This document shows, piece after piece, positions 35,034-46,889 of a stretch of DNA of 64,000 nucleotides. Source of the DNA: Acanthococcus lagerstroemiae (Eukaryota; Arthropoda; Insecta; Hemiptera; Eriococcidae). The position numbers were made by a program, and so were the translations under genes. Numbering within the stretch: the stretch's first letter is position 1; each line of letters starts with the position of its first letter. The stretch is taken from NCBI GenBank assembly GCA_031841125.1, contig CM063109.1, positions 27,747,321 to 27,811,320 on the forward strand, written 5' to 3'. The notes under the pieces are model-generated. The model was given only the letters and a program-made list of their open reading frames with translations, searched no databases and was not told where the DNA came from.

Positions 35034-36500
35034 AACTTTATTGTTTCATATAAAATACTACATGCACGTGTAATCATTCATCATCAGACTCGTCTACAGC
35101 ATCTAACTGTGAATAGCGTGACCCGGCATTGAGGCAGGACAGGCCATGACAGAGCTTGCAACCATGTGCACAAGGTTTTCTTGGAAAAGAAAGGAGACAG
35201 TATACTTTCAAGTATTTTGTCGTTTAAGTTTATCTGAGTGCAATGAGTGCAAACCTAAAGAACGACACTCGCATTTATTCCCATATCTTTCTTACAGCCG
35301 GAGAAGATTCTCGCCATCAGTTTCTATGGAGCCATTTGAGCTTTTGTTTTGACTGGCTGTAAACCTCATTCAGTTTCCATTCAGCCCCATTCCAGTGCGG
35401 TGACTACACGATCCAGGGAAGATTGAATTTGAGCGTACACTCGGTAAGAGTGCTCTTCAGTTGCGGCCTCAGTCAGTGGAAGCGAACTTAATTCCACCTT
35501 CATTCTCCCACCCATACTGTAAAACTTCTGAAATCAGAGCACGCTGAAAGAGTCATCCTCATTTGTTCCATCCAATATTTTCATTTCCTTTTCACCCGCT
35601 GCAGCAACATCTTCTTTTCGACTGTTGGGACAGTCGAAGACTTGCGATATGTACGTTATTGTGGGAGCCAAGTTCAATGTTGCCCAACTAGTAATTTTAC
35701 TTTTATTCAAGAGAGTCAGGGTTGTATCACGGTCCTTGATCACAGCCTGTAAAGGCATGTAAAAAAAGTGCTTTGTCACGATATATTTGATTTTCAAAGC
35801 TAGAGAATATTTTCTGGGCCACTTTACCTCTACTGGGTCTCATAAATGATAGCTCCATGATGTGTGGATTTGCCAAGGCTATTACTGAAATAAGGACGTC
35901 GATGTCCTCACCAACAACAGTTGTCAACTGCCCAATTTCTTGTAGCCTCACAGATTCCTGAACAATGAGGCTGTCCGCGTCATCTGGAGCAACTAAAACT
36001 GACATTTCGTTTGCTGTCAAATGTACTCTCAGCATTTCAATAAATTGAGTTTTATTCGCGTTCTAGCGAGAAGTAACTCTTGCTTGAATGTGAAATGAGT
36101 TGTTTCTCCCATCAAAATGTCTGGGCTCCGTTCTGAATCTTTGAGGAAAGCCTGTTGGTACTCATCAAATACTGTCGCAGCATTTCTACCAAAATGCTTG
36201 AGAATGTGTTTATGATATAGATCCAGGAAATTGGAATCTCTTCTGTGACGACCATACAGTTTTATGCAGAAGATAACCTCCATCAACAACAAACATGTAC
36301 TTTTCGTCCAATTTTTTCTTTGGTATCAGAAAAAATCTCATACAGTTGAGACTTACTATTTGGTCTTCGCATACCAGTTTCATCGAATAAGGGAAGTGGA
36401 TACGGCACCGATACGTACTTTAAGTAATTCTTCAATTCAATTGTTCCTCCTTGAAGGATGCAAATACCGCAGGTTCACGATTTACTTTTTCAATTTTTTC
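35034..36500 (-). pseudogene. Repeat-borne protein with GEDxD/HAFTGCD core and Cys-rich tail
   Basis: Minus-strand order: a block around LPLFDETGMRRPNSKSQLY (about 36,345-36,405), VVDGGYLLHKTVW near 36,250-36,290, KHFGRNAATVFDEYQQAFL (36,146-36,202), a DDADSLIV segment near 35,960, VVGEDIDVLISVIAL (about 35,880-35,925), FLHAFTGCD (about 35,736-35,765), ITYISQVFDCPNS (about 35,630-35,670), VAAAGEKEMKIL, an SLPLTEAATEEHSYRVY block near 35,435-35,485, and Cys-rich pieces (GNKCECRSLG; PCAHGCKLCHGLSCLN) ending at a stop at 35,074. AATAAA follows at about 35,043-35,038. Acidic residues spaced like this recall PIN/FEN nucleases, but that is inference. Shifts include a 13-base insertion after HAFTGCD. 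I know the family only as multicopy uncharacterised proteins of arthropods and cnidarians. Confidence 0.65.
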
Positions 36501-38521
36501 CCAGTTGCCTTTTCCCATCGACGCTCCTCAAATCTGATTAGAGTATTTTTCAGAACCAAGTTAATTTCACATTTGAACAAATTTGGCCCCATTGCAGTGC
36601 TCTCCACTCCTTTCTGCTCTTCCTCAAACTGATAGCTCATTTTACCTCACCGGTGTTTTGATACAGTTACGAGTCGGATCTGAGTTAGTTTCATTTTCTT
36701 CGACCTCCGTCGACCCGAAGGATTCCTCATCAACCTCAGGTCTATCATTCACGTTCTCAGTTTTTCCTAGGTGTCCGTTGTTATTGGTGCCCCTCAAGTC
36801 TGGCTCAGTTGTTTCCGGACCTAATTTAGTTCAATCAGTTGTTTTCGGACCTAATTTAGTTCAACTTTTCGTTGTTGGTATAGGGTAAGAACAAGTTTGG
36901 TACCATCACCGTGCCCGCACTCCTTTCTGCTATTTCTCAAAGTGATAGCCTATTTTCCCTCGTCGTCTTCTTCATACAATTACGAGTCAAATCTGAATCA
37001 GTTTCACCTTTTTGGACTCTCCTCGATCCTGAAGGTCCTTACCATCATCGGATTCGCCATTCGTCTTTTCAATTTTTCCCCGACTGTCTTTTCCCATCGG
37101 CACTCCTCAAGTCTGAGTATTTTTCAGACTCGAATTCGCCTTTCTGCTCTTCCTCAGACTGATAGCCCATATGCAATCACGAGTCGGATCTGGGTCAGTT
37201 TCAGTTTTTTGGACTCTCCCCGATCCTAAAGATCTTTTACCGCCCTCAAGTTCGTCATTCGCTTTTTCAATTTTCCCCCCAAGTGTCCTTCTCTGTTGGC
37301 GCTGCTGAAGTCTGACTCAGCTATTTTTCAGATTCGAGTTTCATCTTTTTGTAACTAGTATAGAGTAAGAACAAATTTGGCATCATCACAGTGTCCCTAC
37401 TCCTTTCTGCTCTTCCTCGGATTGATAGCTTATTTTCCCTCACCGGCCTTTTCATACAATTACAAGTCGGAGCTGAGTCAGTTTCACCTTTTGGACCTTC
37501 CTACATCCCAAAGATCGCTCACCACCCTCAGATTCGCCATTCGCTTTTTCAGTTTTCCCCCAAGTATCCTTTCCTATCGGTACTCCTCAAGTCTCCCTCA
37601 AATATTTTTCAGAAATGAGTCAGTTTCACTTTTTTTATAGTCAGTATAGGGTAAGAAAAAATTTGGCATTATCGCAGTGCCCCACTTGTTTTTGCGTTTC
37701 CTTAGAATGATGGCCCATATGCAATCACGAGTCGGATCTGAGTTAGTTTCAGTTTTTTGGACTCTTCTCGATCCTAAAGATCCCTTGCCACCCTCAGGTT
37801 CCTCATTCGCATTTTCAAGTTTTCTTATCCTTTTCCATCTGCACTCCTCAAGTTTGACTCAAATACTCGTATTTTTCAGACCCGAGTTAGTTTCACCTTT
37901 CTGTAATCAGTATAGGGTATGAAAAAATTTAGCATTATAACATCTTTTTGCTTTTCCCCAGAGTGATAGCCCATTTTTCTTCGTCGGTCTTCTCATATAA
38001 TTACGAGTCGGATTTGAGGTAGTTTCACTTTATTAGACTCCCCTCGACCTAAAGGCTCCCTCATCTACCTCGAGTCCACAATTCACATCCTCAGTCTTTT
38101 TCAATTTTCGCCAAGTTTCGTTCTTCATCGGTGCTCCTCCAGTCTGAATCGAGTGTTTTTTCAGATCCAAGTTAATTTCACATTTTTGCAGTCAGTATAG
38201 GGTGAGAATAAATTTTGCACCGTCACAGTTCATGCCAGCCTTTTTATACGAATTGGATTTGAGTTTGTTTCACGTTCTTGGACCTTCCACGACCCAAAAG
38301 ATCTCTCGTTAACCTCAGGTTCACTATTCACTTTTTCACTTTTTTTTTGTACAAGTGCCCTTTCCCCATTGGTCTCCTCAAGTCAGACACGTGTGTTTTA
38401 GAACCAAGTTAGTCTCACCCTTTTGTATTCATAGTATTGGGTAAAAATAAGTTTGATAGGTACCATCACTATGTCCTAACTGCTCTCTGCTCCTCCCTAG
38501 AGTGATGGCCCATTTTTCCTC
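36420..38521. repeat. Satellite, about seven units of roughly 220-320 bp
   Basis: Units are marked by CCTTTCTGCTCTTCCTCA at about 36,605, 36,921, 37,139, 37,401, with diverged forms near 37,690, 37,950 and 38,480. They also share TTACGAGTCGGATCTGAG and AGTATAGGGTAAGAA. Spacing alternates around 260-316 bases with truncated units. Several plus-strand open frames (36,264-37,922) are read through it and look Ser/Phe-rich and repetitive; I do not treat them as genes. A further unit resumes at 39,230-39,460. Confidence 0.8.
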
Positions 38522-38619
38522 GCAAAGTTTGGTCACAAAGTACTTTTCTTGGATGTCGATTCCATTTAGGACAATCGTGGTACCGTCACATTCAGTCCTC
38601 AGGTCTTCAGCGAGTGTAC

Positions 38620-39058
38620 CGGACGCGTACCGGTGACGGAGCATTCTTAAGGTTCTTCTTCGGCCTACCTTTTCTGAAACCGGATGAAAGAAGTGGAGGA
38701 CTGCCTCCTTATGGATTTCCACCCGAACTTACCAACCGATTCCCGAATCCTTGAGTTTGCTGATCACATGTACGATACGTATGTGGCGAGAATCTTTCCT
38801 CCCACAATGTGGGCGGCGTACGACCCTGAGAACATCAGAACCACAAATGCGTGCGAAGTTACTGGAAGTACAGAACCTCTCGTATCTTAAAATGCAGAAC
38901 CCGCCGAAGGTTACTCTACATTTGATGCAGAAAGTGATGGCGGATGAAATGAAGAAGTTGGACGTCGGCGTCATCGATCGTTACGCATTTGTCAAGACGC
39001 TAGCCCAAAAATTTCAGCCAAATAGAAAATTTGCACGTACTCAGAGCCGTAAAAAATA
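38620..39058 (+). pseudogene. Mutator-like (MULE) transposase C-terminal fragment
   Basis: Readable pieces, in shifting frames, are FFGLPFLKPDE near 38,652-38,685, then VEDCLLMDFHPN, FADHMYDTYV (about 38,756-38,786), IFPPTMWAAYDPENIRTTNA (38,790-38,850), then a basic tail ending at a stop at 39,057. The order GLPFLPP, a Tyr-containing helix, FPPxxW and RTxN is that of the region after the DDE domain in MULE-type transposases, where the last part is usually followed by E and a His-rich turn. Here that turn is lost to a frameshift. The fragment sits in about 700 bp that interrupt the satellite. Confidence 0.55.
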
Positions 39059-39229
39059 ACTTCACTTATACTACGGTTAAGTTGTAATACTACCTATTTC
39101 GTATGACTCGGGACGCAATTACACCATTTTTTCATTTTCACTTCGGACGCAATTGAACCATCTATCCCCTCTTTCCGTCGGACGCAAATGTGCTAAAATG
39201 GCGTATTTGGGACACAAGTGGACAATTGC

Positions 39230-39460
39230 GGAATTAGTTTCACATATTTGGATTCTCCTTGATCTTTAGGATTCCTTACCACCCTTAGGTTCGCCATTCA
39301 CTTTTTCAGTTTTTTTCCAGGTGCCCTTTTCTATCGGCACTCCTCAAGTCTCATTCGGGAGTTTTTCGGGCTCGTGTTAGTTTCATCTCTTTATAGTCGA
39401 TGTAGGAGAGAAACATTTGGCGCCATCAAATGGTCCCCCTTCCTTTTTGCTCTTTGGGCC
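39230..39460. repeat. Satellite unit resuming after the MULE-bearing insert
   Basis: It carries the same landmarks as 36,420-38,521 (TTAGTTTCACATATTTGGA, TTCACTTTTTCAG, CACTCCTCAAGTCT), so the 700 bp between were inserted into, or replaced part of, the array. Confidence 0.65.
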
Positions 39461-39879
39461 AGACTACTGTCTCCTCCTCCTCGCGCCAGCACTGATAACT
39501 CATAATTTTCCCATTTTACTCTCAATTTGTCTGGCACAGCCCGACTTTTCCAGAGTTGAGACTAGTTGTGCTTCATTTTAGGTCCTCCTCCCTACAGGGT
39601 TCATGGTTTCCAAATGAAAATTAAGAAAAGTTGTCTCTGTTCTAAAAATCTGGTCTCTATATCTCACTCACGTTTCGGGTAAAAGGCTAAGCTGGGAGCC
39701 AAAGTCTTAAATTCAAAAGCTACGATTTTTTATCCATTAATTATTTTGTAACGAGGTCTGAGTGAATCGTAAGCAATCAGTTTTGTCGAATTACCATGAA
39801 TTCACTTTGTTGAGTATGTGGCGAGAGGAAGATTTCTAATTTTTCGAATTACCACAACTGTAAATTTTGCTTATTAGGA

Positions 39880-40116
39880 CAACTGAAGCCCTTATTGTGA
39901 AAACAACCATAGTCAGTTTTGAAATTTCGATTTTGCCGCCAGATAGCGCTATATCCGCAACTGTTACACTCCTAACTCTACCGTGCATAGAATTAGGCAA
40001 CATCTGTTCATTCATCCGTAGCAATTTATCCAGCAGAACAGCAGCATTGCTATTTGGTGGCAAAGTCGAAATTTCAAAACTGTCTATGGTTGTTTTCACA
40101 ATAGGGGTTTCAACTG
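39880..40116. mobile_element. Hairpin MITE, about 62-bp arms
   Basis: The left arm (39,880-39,941) and right arm (40,055-40,116) are inverted copies; the inner 48 bp differ at only three positions. The outer part starts ATTGTGAAAACAACCATAG. The 113-base centre is unrelated. The overlapping open frames on both strands are explained by the inverted repeat. Confidence 0.75.
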
Positions 40117-43100
40117 TAAAATCAACGAGCTTTGTTGGCGAGGACGTACCCGAAGTAAATTGCTAAAGAGGAGGGGACGAATCGAATATTAAAAATTTTA
40201 CTGTTAGGAAGTCCCTGTTTCTGCGAATGGGTTGATTTTAGTCGTAAGACGAAAGTATTTCAGATGTCTCAAATTTTCTGAAATTTACTGTCTGAGAGCG
40301 TCTGATTTTCCAACTAACGCTAATTAGCAAACTTTTTGAAAGTGAGCTCCCTCCTACCTCAGTATGCTCTTGATTCTTTGTTATTCAGAAATGAGGAGGG
40401 CGTGGGGTGGATTTGCCTCCCCTCCCCGTGAAGCAATTAGCCGCATTTTTTTCGAAAGATAGAAATGCTTCCCCCTCCCGAACATCTTTCTTCTGAAGAA
40501 GAGGTCGTATGGATGAAATGAAATGTATTATCACCGTCGTTTACAATGAGTATAAAAATGGGTCCTCGTTTGTTTTTCTTCTTAAATCCAGCCAACGGAG
40601 AATCTGATTTGGTTTCTTAATGAGAATTCTCAAAATTATCTAGCAAAAATACTTGGTTTTTATGGTTTTAATCCTGTTGACTGGTATTCCGATGTACCCA
40701 ATTTCCCCCCTCTGCGAGTATGTGTACTGATTGACAACAGAGTGAGAGCCTCTCCCAAGCCTCCTCCCGCCCCCTGAGAAATTTTCGATTTTAACTTAGT
40801 CTTATTCTGTAAACGAGTCGTGCAAGCTCGTAAAAAGGTCTAAGGTAGCCTGACTGAGTCATAGCAACGATTGAAGGAGTCTTTTGTAGGTCTCGATGAA
40901 GTCTGGATAAGACTTAGTCCTAATACTATCAATACTATCTACGTAGCTGGGGTGGAGCGTAGGTAACGAATCCGAGAGCAAAGGGAGCAATTTCTTCCTG
41001 AAATTTTATTTTTTCGCTGAGAAACAAATGGAAAGAGAATTTTTGAATATAATTTCCTGTTTTGTGTGTTAGTGGGCAATGGATAGTACTTTTTTCTCGG
41101 TTTAAGAACTTCATTTTTGTCTGTACCCTTCCTCTAAAGAAATACCTAATTTCTTAGTTCCTGTTTGTAACTTGTCGCCTAGATCATTTGCCTTTTGGCT
41201 AAAACTAAGTTTGTGCGAAAAATAGATGAAATATTAGCTTCTGGCTTTTTCAGGGGCATGTAATTTCGGTATCAGCATTTAAAATGGGAAAATGAAGTCT
41301 TGGGGATAAAAGGGAAAACTATACTAGACGCGTATTCTCCATGTTAAGTTCAGATCTAACTTCGCCATTTCTCTGAAATAGTTTTGTTTTACTGTATAGT
41401 AATTTTCGAAGCTTCATTACTGATTGAATTGCGTGCTGTTCAGACTTATATTGATTCATTTGTATCCATATTGTATTTGGATGGTCAAGGCTTACGCCAT
41501 AATTTTAATTCGAATCATTTTTAATATTTTTTGATCCTTCGGAAAAAGAACCGAAGGAGTAACATTCACGTATTTTTCTAAATAATAAATCGAAAAATAA
41601 ATCTTTTAGATCAGAAACCGGAGGCTCTCGTTTAGACTCCTAGTTAGAAATCGAAGCCACTTGTCAGGGTAGAAAAATGTCACCATTTCTGTTTTGTTTT
41701 TGATTCTAAACAAATTCACTGACAAAGTGTTGATTCGTCAAAGGTGAACGTTATGCGAGTTACTAAGCAAAGGATTTCTCAAATTCAGAAATTTCAGTTT
41801 CCCATTCTTGCCTTCATTTTGGTTGCTTATTTATATACACTCGGGTGTGAAGCAGTGCTGTTTACAAGGAGGGTTAGGGGTCTGACCTCCCCCCCCCTTG
41901 GGTACGGCCGTGCGCTTAAAAATTAGGAAAATGCGGATATCAGAAACATTAGAAACCCCATATGTTAGGTCAACCCCCCTCGCCATATTCCTGGATACGG
42001 TATTGGTATGAAGGATTCATTCAGTAGGTAATTCGAATTGAAACTCAAAGATCTCCTTCGGTATGTGCATACAAATTCAATTATTGTTACGCATTCTTCA
42101 ACTTGATTATAAGTGATTCGTACTCGCATACTCGAGCAGAAAATAATCAAAATTGTTGGCATTAATCGGACGAGTATAACAATCGTGTACAAGCCTATTT
42201 CAACAATTAAGTCCAATAAAATATCCAACATCTCCGCATAGCTCTGGTTTAATCGTACGTAATAAAAACATTATAAATGTTCTCGAAGCTTTTATTAGAA
42301 ATTTTATTGTTCGAAACGTGGATTGATTATGTCAACATAGGCGAAAATCAATTATTGGGTGAATGGAATTCGAAAAGTAGAATTTAGTCAAAGTGTGTTC
42401 ATTGTTTCCTATTTAAGAACTTCGAATCTTTTGTTCTGCAATTTCAGGTTTAGAATTACTTACTCGCTTTTATCTCACTCGCTCGCACGAACTTTCGAAA
42501 TCCCATTCTCAGCCCGCATTAATTTCTTTCGCTGTTATACTCAAATAACTGAGTACTGTTAGCGAACTTAGAAATACATAGCTTACTCGTCGCTGCGGAC
42601 TATCAAAAGAAACGGCGAATATTAAAACGCATTAAGCTGTCACTTTTTCGGCTAGCAATTAAATGTGAAATACCGAAGCAACCAGTCCGCGTGTACTTAA
42701 TTACCTGGGTAAACACGAATGGTTATCACTTCTCAGTACAAACAACTTAGTAACGCTTGTCAAATTTGTCTTTGTTCGAGAGGTCTTCGTACCTACCACC
42801 TATTTCCTTCTACTTTTCGAACTGTTCGCTCGTAGCATGTAATACAGTAACGGACATGAAGCCCCTTTATTTCAAAATTTTCCGTCTTCTAGAAACCCGA
42901 TGTGCCTCAATAATGACAGTTGTATCTGGTGATATGTGACAGATTAGGGTGGTCCTTACTCTTGGTGGTGAACAAAAAACTTTCGGTTGGTACACACCTT
43001 AGATCGGTTCCAAATTAAAAAAAAAAAAAAAAAATTATAGGTATCTCTGCCAAGTTTGAGCAAAATCAGTGAATCAGTGAAGAATAACCCGTGTCACGAG

Positions 43101-44735
43101 GGGGTTAAAGTTCTTACGGGAATTAGCATTGATTTTTGGAATTTGAACTTCAGTCGAATGGGGACTCTTCTCCTCCTCATCTGAGCTTAAAACACTTTTC
43201 TTTTTCGAATCAGGATTTCCTCCAAGAATTGGCAAATCCGTGTTTGGATGTAAATAACGTGGAAATTGGAGTAATGGAATATCAGCCCCGTACAGTGGCC
43301 AGAAGATAGGAGGAGAGAGAAAGACCTTTCAACTCACCGACCCGAGAAACCGTTACTCAGACATAAATAATGTGAAAAATGGAACAAATTTGAAATGATT
43401 GAAAATCAGCTTCCTGTACAATGGCAGATTTACCAGCTTTTAAGCGCAGAGCGACAAAATTTTGAAGGTGGCAAAATTCAGGTGAAAAATGGAAAATGAA
43501 TAAGAGGGAGATAAAATTCATTCCACCAGTTGTATATTTTTGGGGGCGGCAAGAAAAAAATTAGCACAGCAGCCGATCAGGTACATCCGGCCTTGCTCCT
43601 GTGCAGCTCAAAGGAAAAGGGGAGGGCAGAAAGAACCTTGAAAATGGATTGTGTGACCTTGAAAATTTTAATTTGAGAAATAATTTTGTATCCCGTATAC
43701 CCTTGACTGAACTTCAAATTTCAAAACACGTAAGAATTACAACCCCCTTGAGGCACAGGCTACCCTTTACTAATTCTGGTTAAATTTGGCAGTTTGTTTC
43801 TTTTTCTTTTTCCATATTTGGAGCAGATTTAAGGAGTAAAAGTTGGAAAGTAGAAGCCATGCTAGTGACCGATGCTCGAGATTTTGATACAGCGTCAAAC
43901 TATAAGGCTTCTGATGCTGAACAAATGGAGCTATATTATTCAAACCCATGTTTTCTTGGATGTTGAAGGGAGTAGGATAAGATATTTTGCCCATGCGATA
44001 GTATTTCGGTTGCCAGTGTGCCTGCCCCTTCGATCTGTCCAGGTTCGTACGTCGTAGGAACTTATTGTTGGAAGTTTGTTACACAGAACTAAGAAGTTTC
44101 ATATCCCCTTTCATTGCCGTAGTATAGGGAAGTACCGTATTAACCGGTGCCCCAGAAACTTCGAAATTTAATATGGGATTAACAGAAGGATTTATCGGAA
44201 ATCTCTTTATGGTTCGAAAACGCCTTTACTATAAAAATGAGAGTGTTGTCACAAGCATTGTACTCCAAAAGTAAATAAAATTCTCAACAGTTTCATTAAA
44301 AGAAAAAAAAATAGCCTAAATTTTGAGGAATTTTCAAAATGTGACGGAAAAAGACTTGAAGAAAATCCCTTGTAATTAAAAAATGCTCGTGTGTAAAGAC
44401 GATACAACTTTTCTAGATGAAATATTTATACTAATTTTGCCTTTTCTCTGACAATTCCTTAATAAATAGTTTATATAACATATCGCCAATACTAACATTA
44501 AAAATTTTTCTTGTGCTATTAAACATGGTACTCTCTCCAATTCACCAAGTTCGATATAGACAATACTTTTGGATCTAACCCCCTGGGGTCCACCAAACGG
44601 TATGACTTAATAATGTCAAATTTTTGAGATTGTTTTCAGTTTGTAGGCTTAGAAGGTCACCACATTCGATTCTCATATTAGCTTTTGGATCCAACTCAAT
44701 TGTCCACCAAAGGGAGTTCCAGTAAACCACTATAT
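40117..44735. other. Long interval without a supportable gene
   Basis: It contains a short AGTCTTGAA-like stretch (40,800-40,930), homopolymer A near 43,016-43,036 and otherwise AT-rich sequence. About 42,300-42,750 shows no copy elsewhere in the window and may be single-copy. Open frames are below 90 codons, overlap on both strands and lack family resemblance. Confidence 0.45.
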
Positions 44736-46397
44736 ATGATGCCACGTTTTCCATCAAAACCACACTTTGGTCGGATCACAACGGGTCAAATCAAAAAATA
44801 ACCCTCAAGATTGAATTCAGCGATCATAAAAACCTGTATAGTGAATACATTTTCAAATAATAGCCATTATTTCATATCGAATTGATGGAATATCATTTTT
44901 GAAGTTGATTTGAAGCATTAATCTCAGTGTTGATTTCAAACATGAATTGACGTCAATTTCAAAAATTAGTTTTAAGGTTGATGTAAACATGATGATGTCA
45001 ACATCAATTTCAAACGTCAGTTTTGACGTCGATTTGAAACATTAATTTCAAATCAGTTTTGACATCAATTTGAAACATAAATTTTGAGGTCAGTTTAAAA
45101 ACATCAGTAGTATTGGCATCAATTTAAAAAAAAACAGTTTAATTTAAATGCTGATTTGAAGCATCAATTTTGATATTGACTTCAAACATCAATTCCAAAC
45201 ATCAATTTTGAGGTCACTGTAATAAAAATGCCAGTGTCAACGTCAATTTTAAACATCAATTTTGAAGTCAATTTGAAACATTAATTTTGTCATTAATCTG
45301 GAATATCAGTTTTGAGGTCACTTTAAAAACATCAGCAGTGTCAATATCAATTTGAGAAATCAATTTTAGTGTTGATTTAAAACATAAAAATCTGGACGTT
45401 GATGTAAAATCTTATTTTTGACATTGGTTTAAACTATTGATTATCATGTCAATTTAAACATCAATCTCGATATCGATTTCAAACATCAAATTTGAAACAT
45501 CAATTTCACACGTCGATTTTGAGGCGAATATGAAAATCCCAGCGTCAACTTCGATTTTATCTGTCAGTTTTGACATTAATCCTGAAACATCAATTTCAAC
45601 GTCAATTTAAAACATCAATATTGAGGTCACTTCAAACACGTTATTGTCAGCATCGATTTCGAAGATCAATTTTAGTGTTGATTTGAAACATGAATTTGAA
45701 CGTTAATTGGAAACATCATTTTTGACATAGATTGGAAATATTGATTTTGACGTCAATTTGATACATAAATTTCGATGTTGATTTCAAACATTTTGTTATT
45801 GATTTGAAACATCAATTATTTTGAAGTTAATGTGGGTCATCAATTTCAACGTCGATTTGAACCATCAATTTTGACGTCTATTTGAAATGTCAATTTCGAC
45901 CTATTTAAAAATCTTGTATTGAATGTATTTTACCAACCTTACTACTCACAGATACAATTTGTGCCCCACGTAGATGTGTTGGTAGGGAAGGAACAATGAG
46001 TTTGCAGGTAGTAAGATGGTACCGAATAACCTCACTCAGTGCTTCGATATTTTTGATTTGACTCGACTAAATCTCTTAAGTCTGTCCTCCTCAGGGAGAA
46101 AACCAATAAGAGGAAGACGCAGTTGGTTCTTAGAGCCTTTGAATGAATAACAAATTAGACGGTTTGTAACGACGTCGTATTTGATACTAAAACCAAGTCA
46201 ATTAGATGGTTAGAACGACGTTAGATAATTGGACCAGTGAAACGACGCCGATCTAACGGAAATTTTGACTATCCAAATCTACGTCGACCTGTCAGTTCGT
46301 CCCATCAAATCGACGTCTCGTCAAAACACGTTTACTATTTGATTTGACCCGTTGTGATCCGACCAAAGTGTGGTTTTGATGGAAAACGTGGCATCAT
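44736..46397. mobile_element. Satellite-bearing element with perfect 60-bp inverted ends
   Basis: The 60 bp at 44,736-44,795 (starting ATGATGCCACGTTTTCC) are exactly the reverse complement of 46,338-46,397. Between them lie a 1-kb minisatellite and about 430 bp of other sequence. No transposase frame is present. I cannot see a clear target duplication. It may be a non-autonomous transposon carrying a satellite, or an inverted duplication of a flanking sequence. Confidence 0.7.
44880..45915. repeat. Minisatellite, ATTTGAAACATCAATTTTGA-like
   Basis: Units of about 25-29 bases built from GACGTCAATTTGAAACATCA and close variants, highly diverged from each other. AT-rich and without open frames of note. 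It fills most of the interior of the element with 60-bp inverted ends. Confidence 0.8.
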
Positions 46398-46427
46398 GAG
46401 ATTTATTGCTTTCTTTAGTGCTATCCA

Positions 46428-46875
46428 GTGGGTTGGTGGCCGAGTGGATTCGAACGGTGCCTCCTAAACCACGGAACGCGGGTTCGAATCTCAGTACGGA
46501 AGACGAATTTTTAAGATTAACATGATACGAAAATAACAGAATACAAGAACATATGAAAAACCTTAACATCCGACCGAGCCACACCAATTGTAGCTAGAGG
46601 TGGAGTTCAATTTCATTGTTCCGCCGGAATTCAAAAAGACTACAATTGGGTTAGCCACACCTATAGACTACTAACACCTGACTAGTCTGGTGTGCCATGC
46701 AGGTTGCATGCCCCTTATAGAGAAGGAAAACTCTTTCATAACCATACCCCAGTAATGGCTTGTCACCAAGGGGAATTAGACTATAACCCTTGTATCAAAA
46801 TAATTGATCAAGGAGGCGTATGTCCCAGTGGGTGGACCGAAACATCTGTTTCAAGGGGCTGTATTTATTTATTTA
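46428..46875 (+). mobile_element. tRNA-headed SINE with 14-bp target duplication
   Basis: TTTAGTGCTATCCA occurs at 46,414-46,427 and again at 46,876-46,889, exactly bracketing 448 bp. The 5' head has a perfect A box, TGGCCGAGTGG (46,437-46,447), and a perfect B box, GGTTCGAATC (46,481-46,490), as in tRNA-Ser/Leu-type heads. An unrelated body follows and the 3' end is a run of ATTT. These are the hallmarks of a SINE moved by a LINE. The perfect duplication implies recent insertion. Confidence 0.9.
46437..46490 (+). promoter_or_regulatory. RNA polymerase III internal promoter (A and B boxes)
   Basis: A box TGGCCGAGTGG and B box GGTTCGAATC, 33 bases apart, match consensus TRGCNNAGTGG and GGTTCGANTC. 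They would drive SINE transcription. Confidence 0.8.
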
Positions 46876-46889
46876 TTTAGTGCTATCCA

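Noticed and set aside
36264..37922. Several overlapping plus-strand frames of 75-122 codons
   Set aside because: They are translations of satellite units in different frames, with repeated Ser/Phe/Leu-rich peptides and no family resemblance.
38429..38722. Minus-strand frame of 97 codons
   Set aside because: It is antisense to the MULE-like fragment, whose plus-strand blocks are recognisable; the antisense peptide is not.
46437..46510. A functional tRNA-Ser/Leu gene
   Set aside because: The boxes are perfect but the sequence continues into a SINE body with an ATTT tail and a target duplication, and no closed acceptor stem was found.
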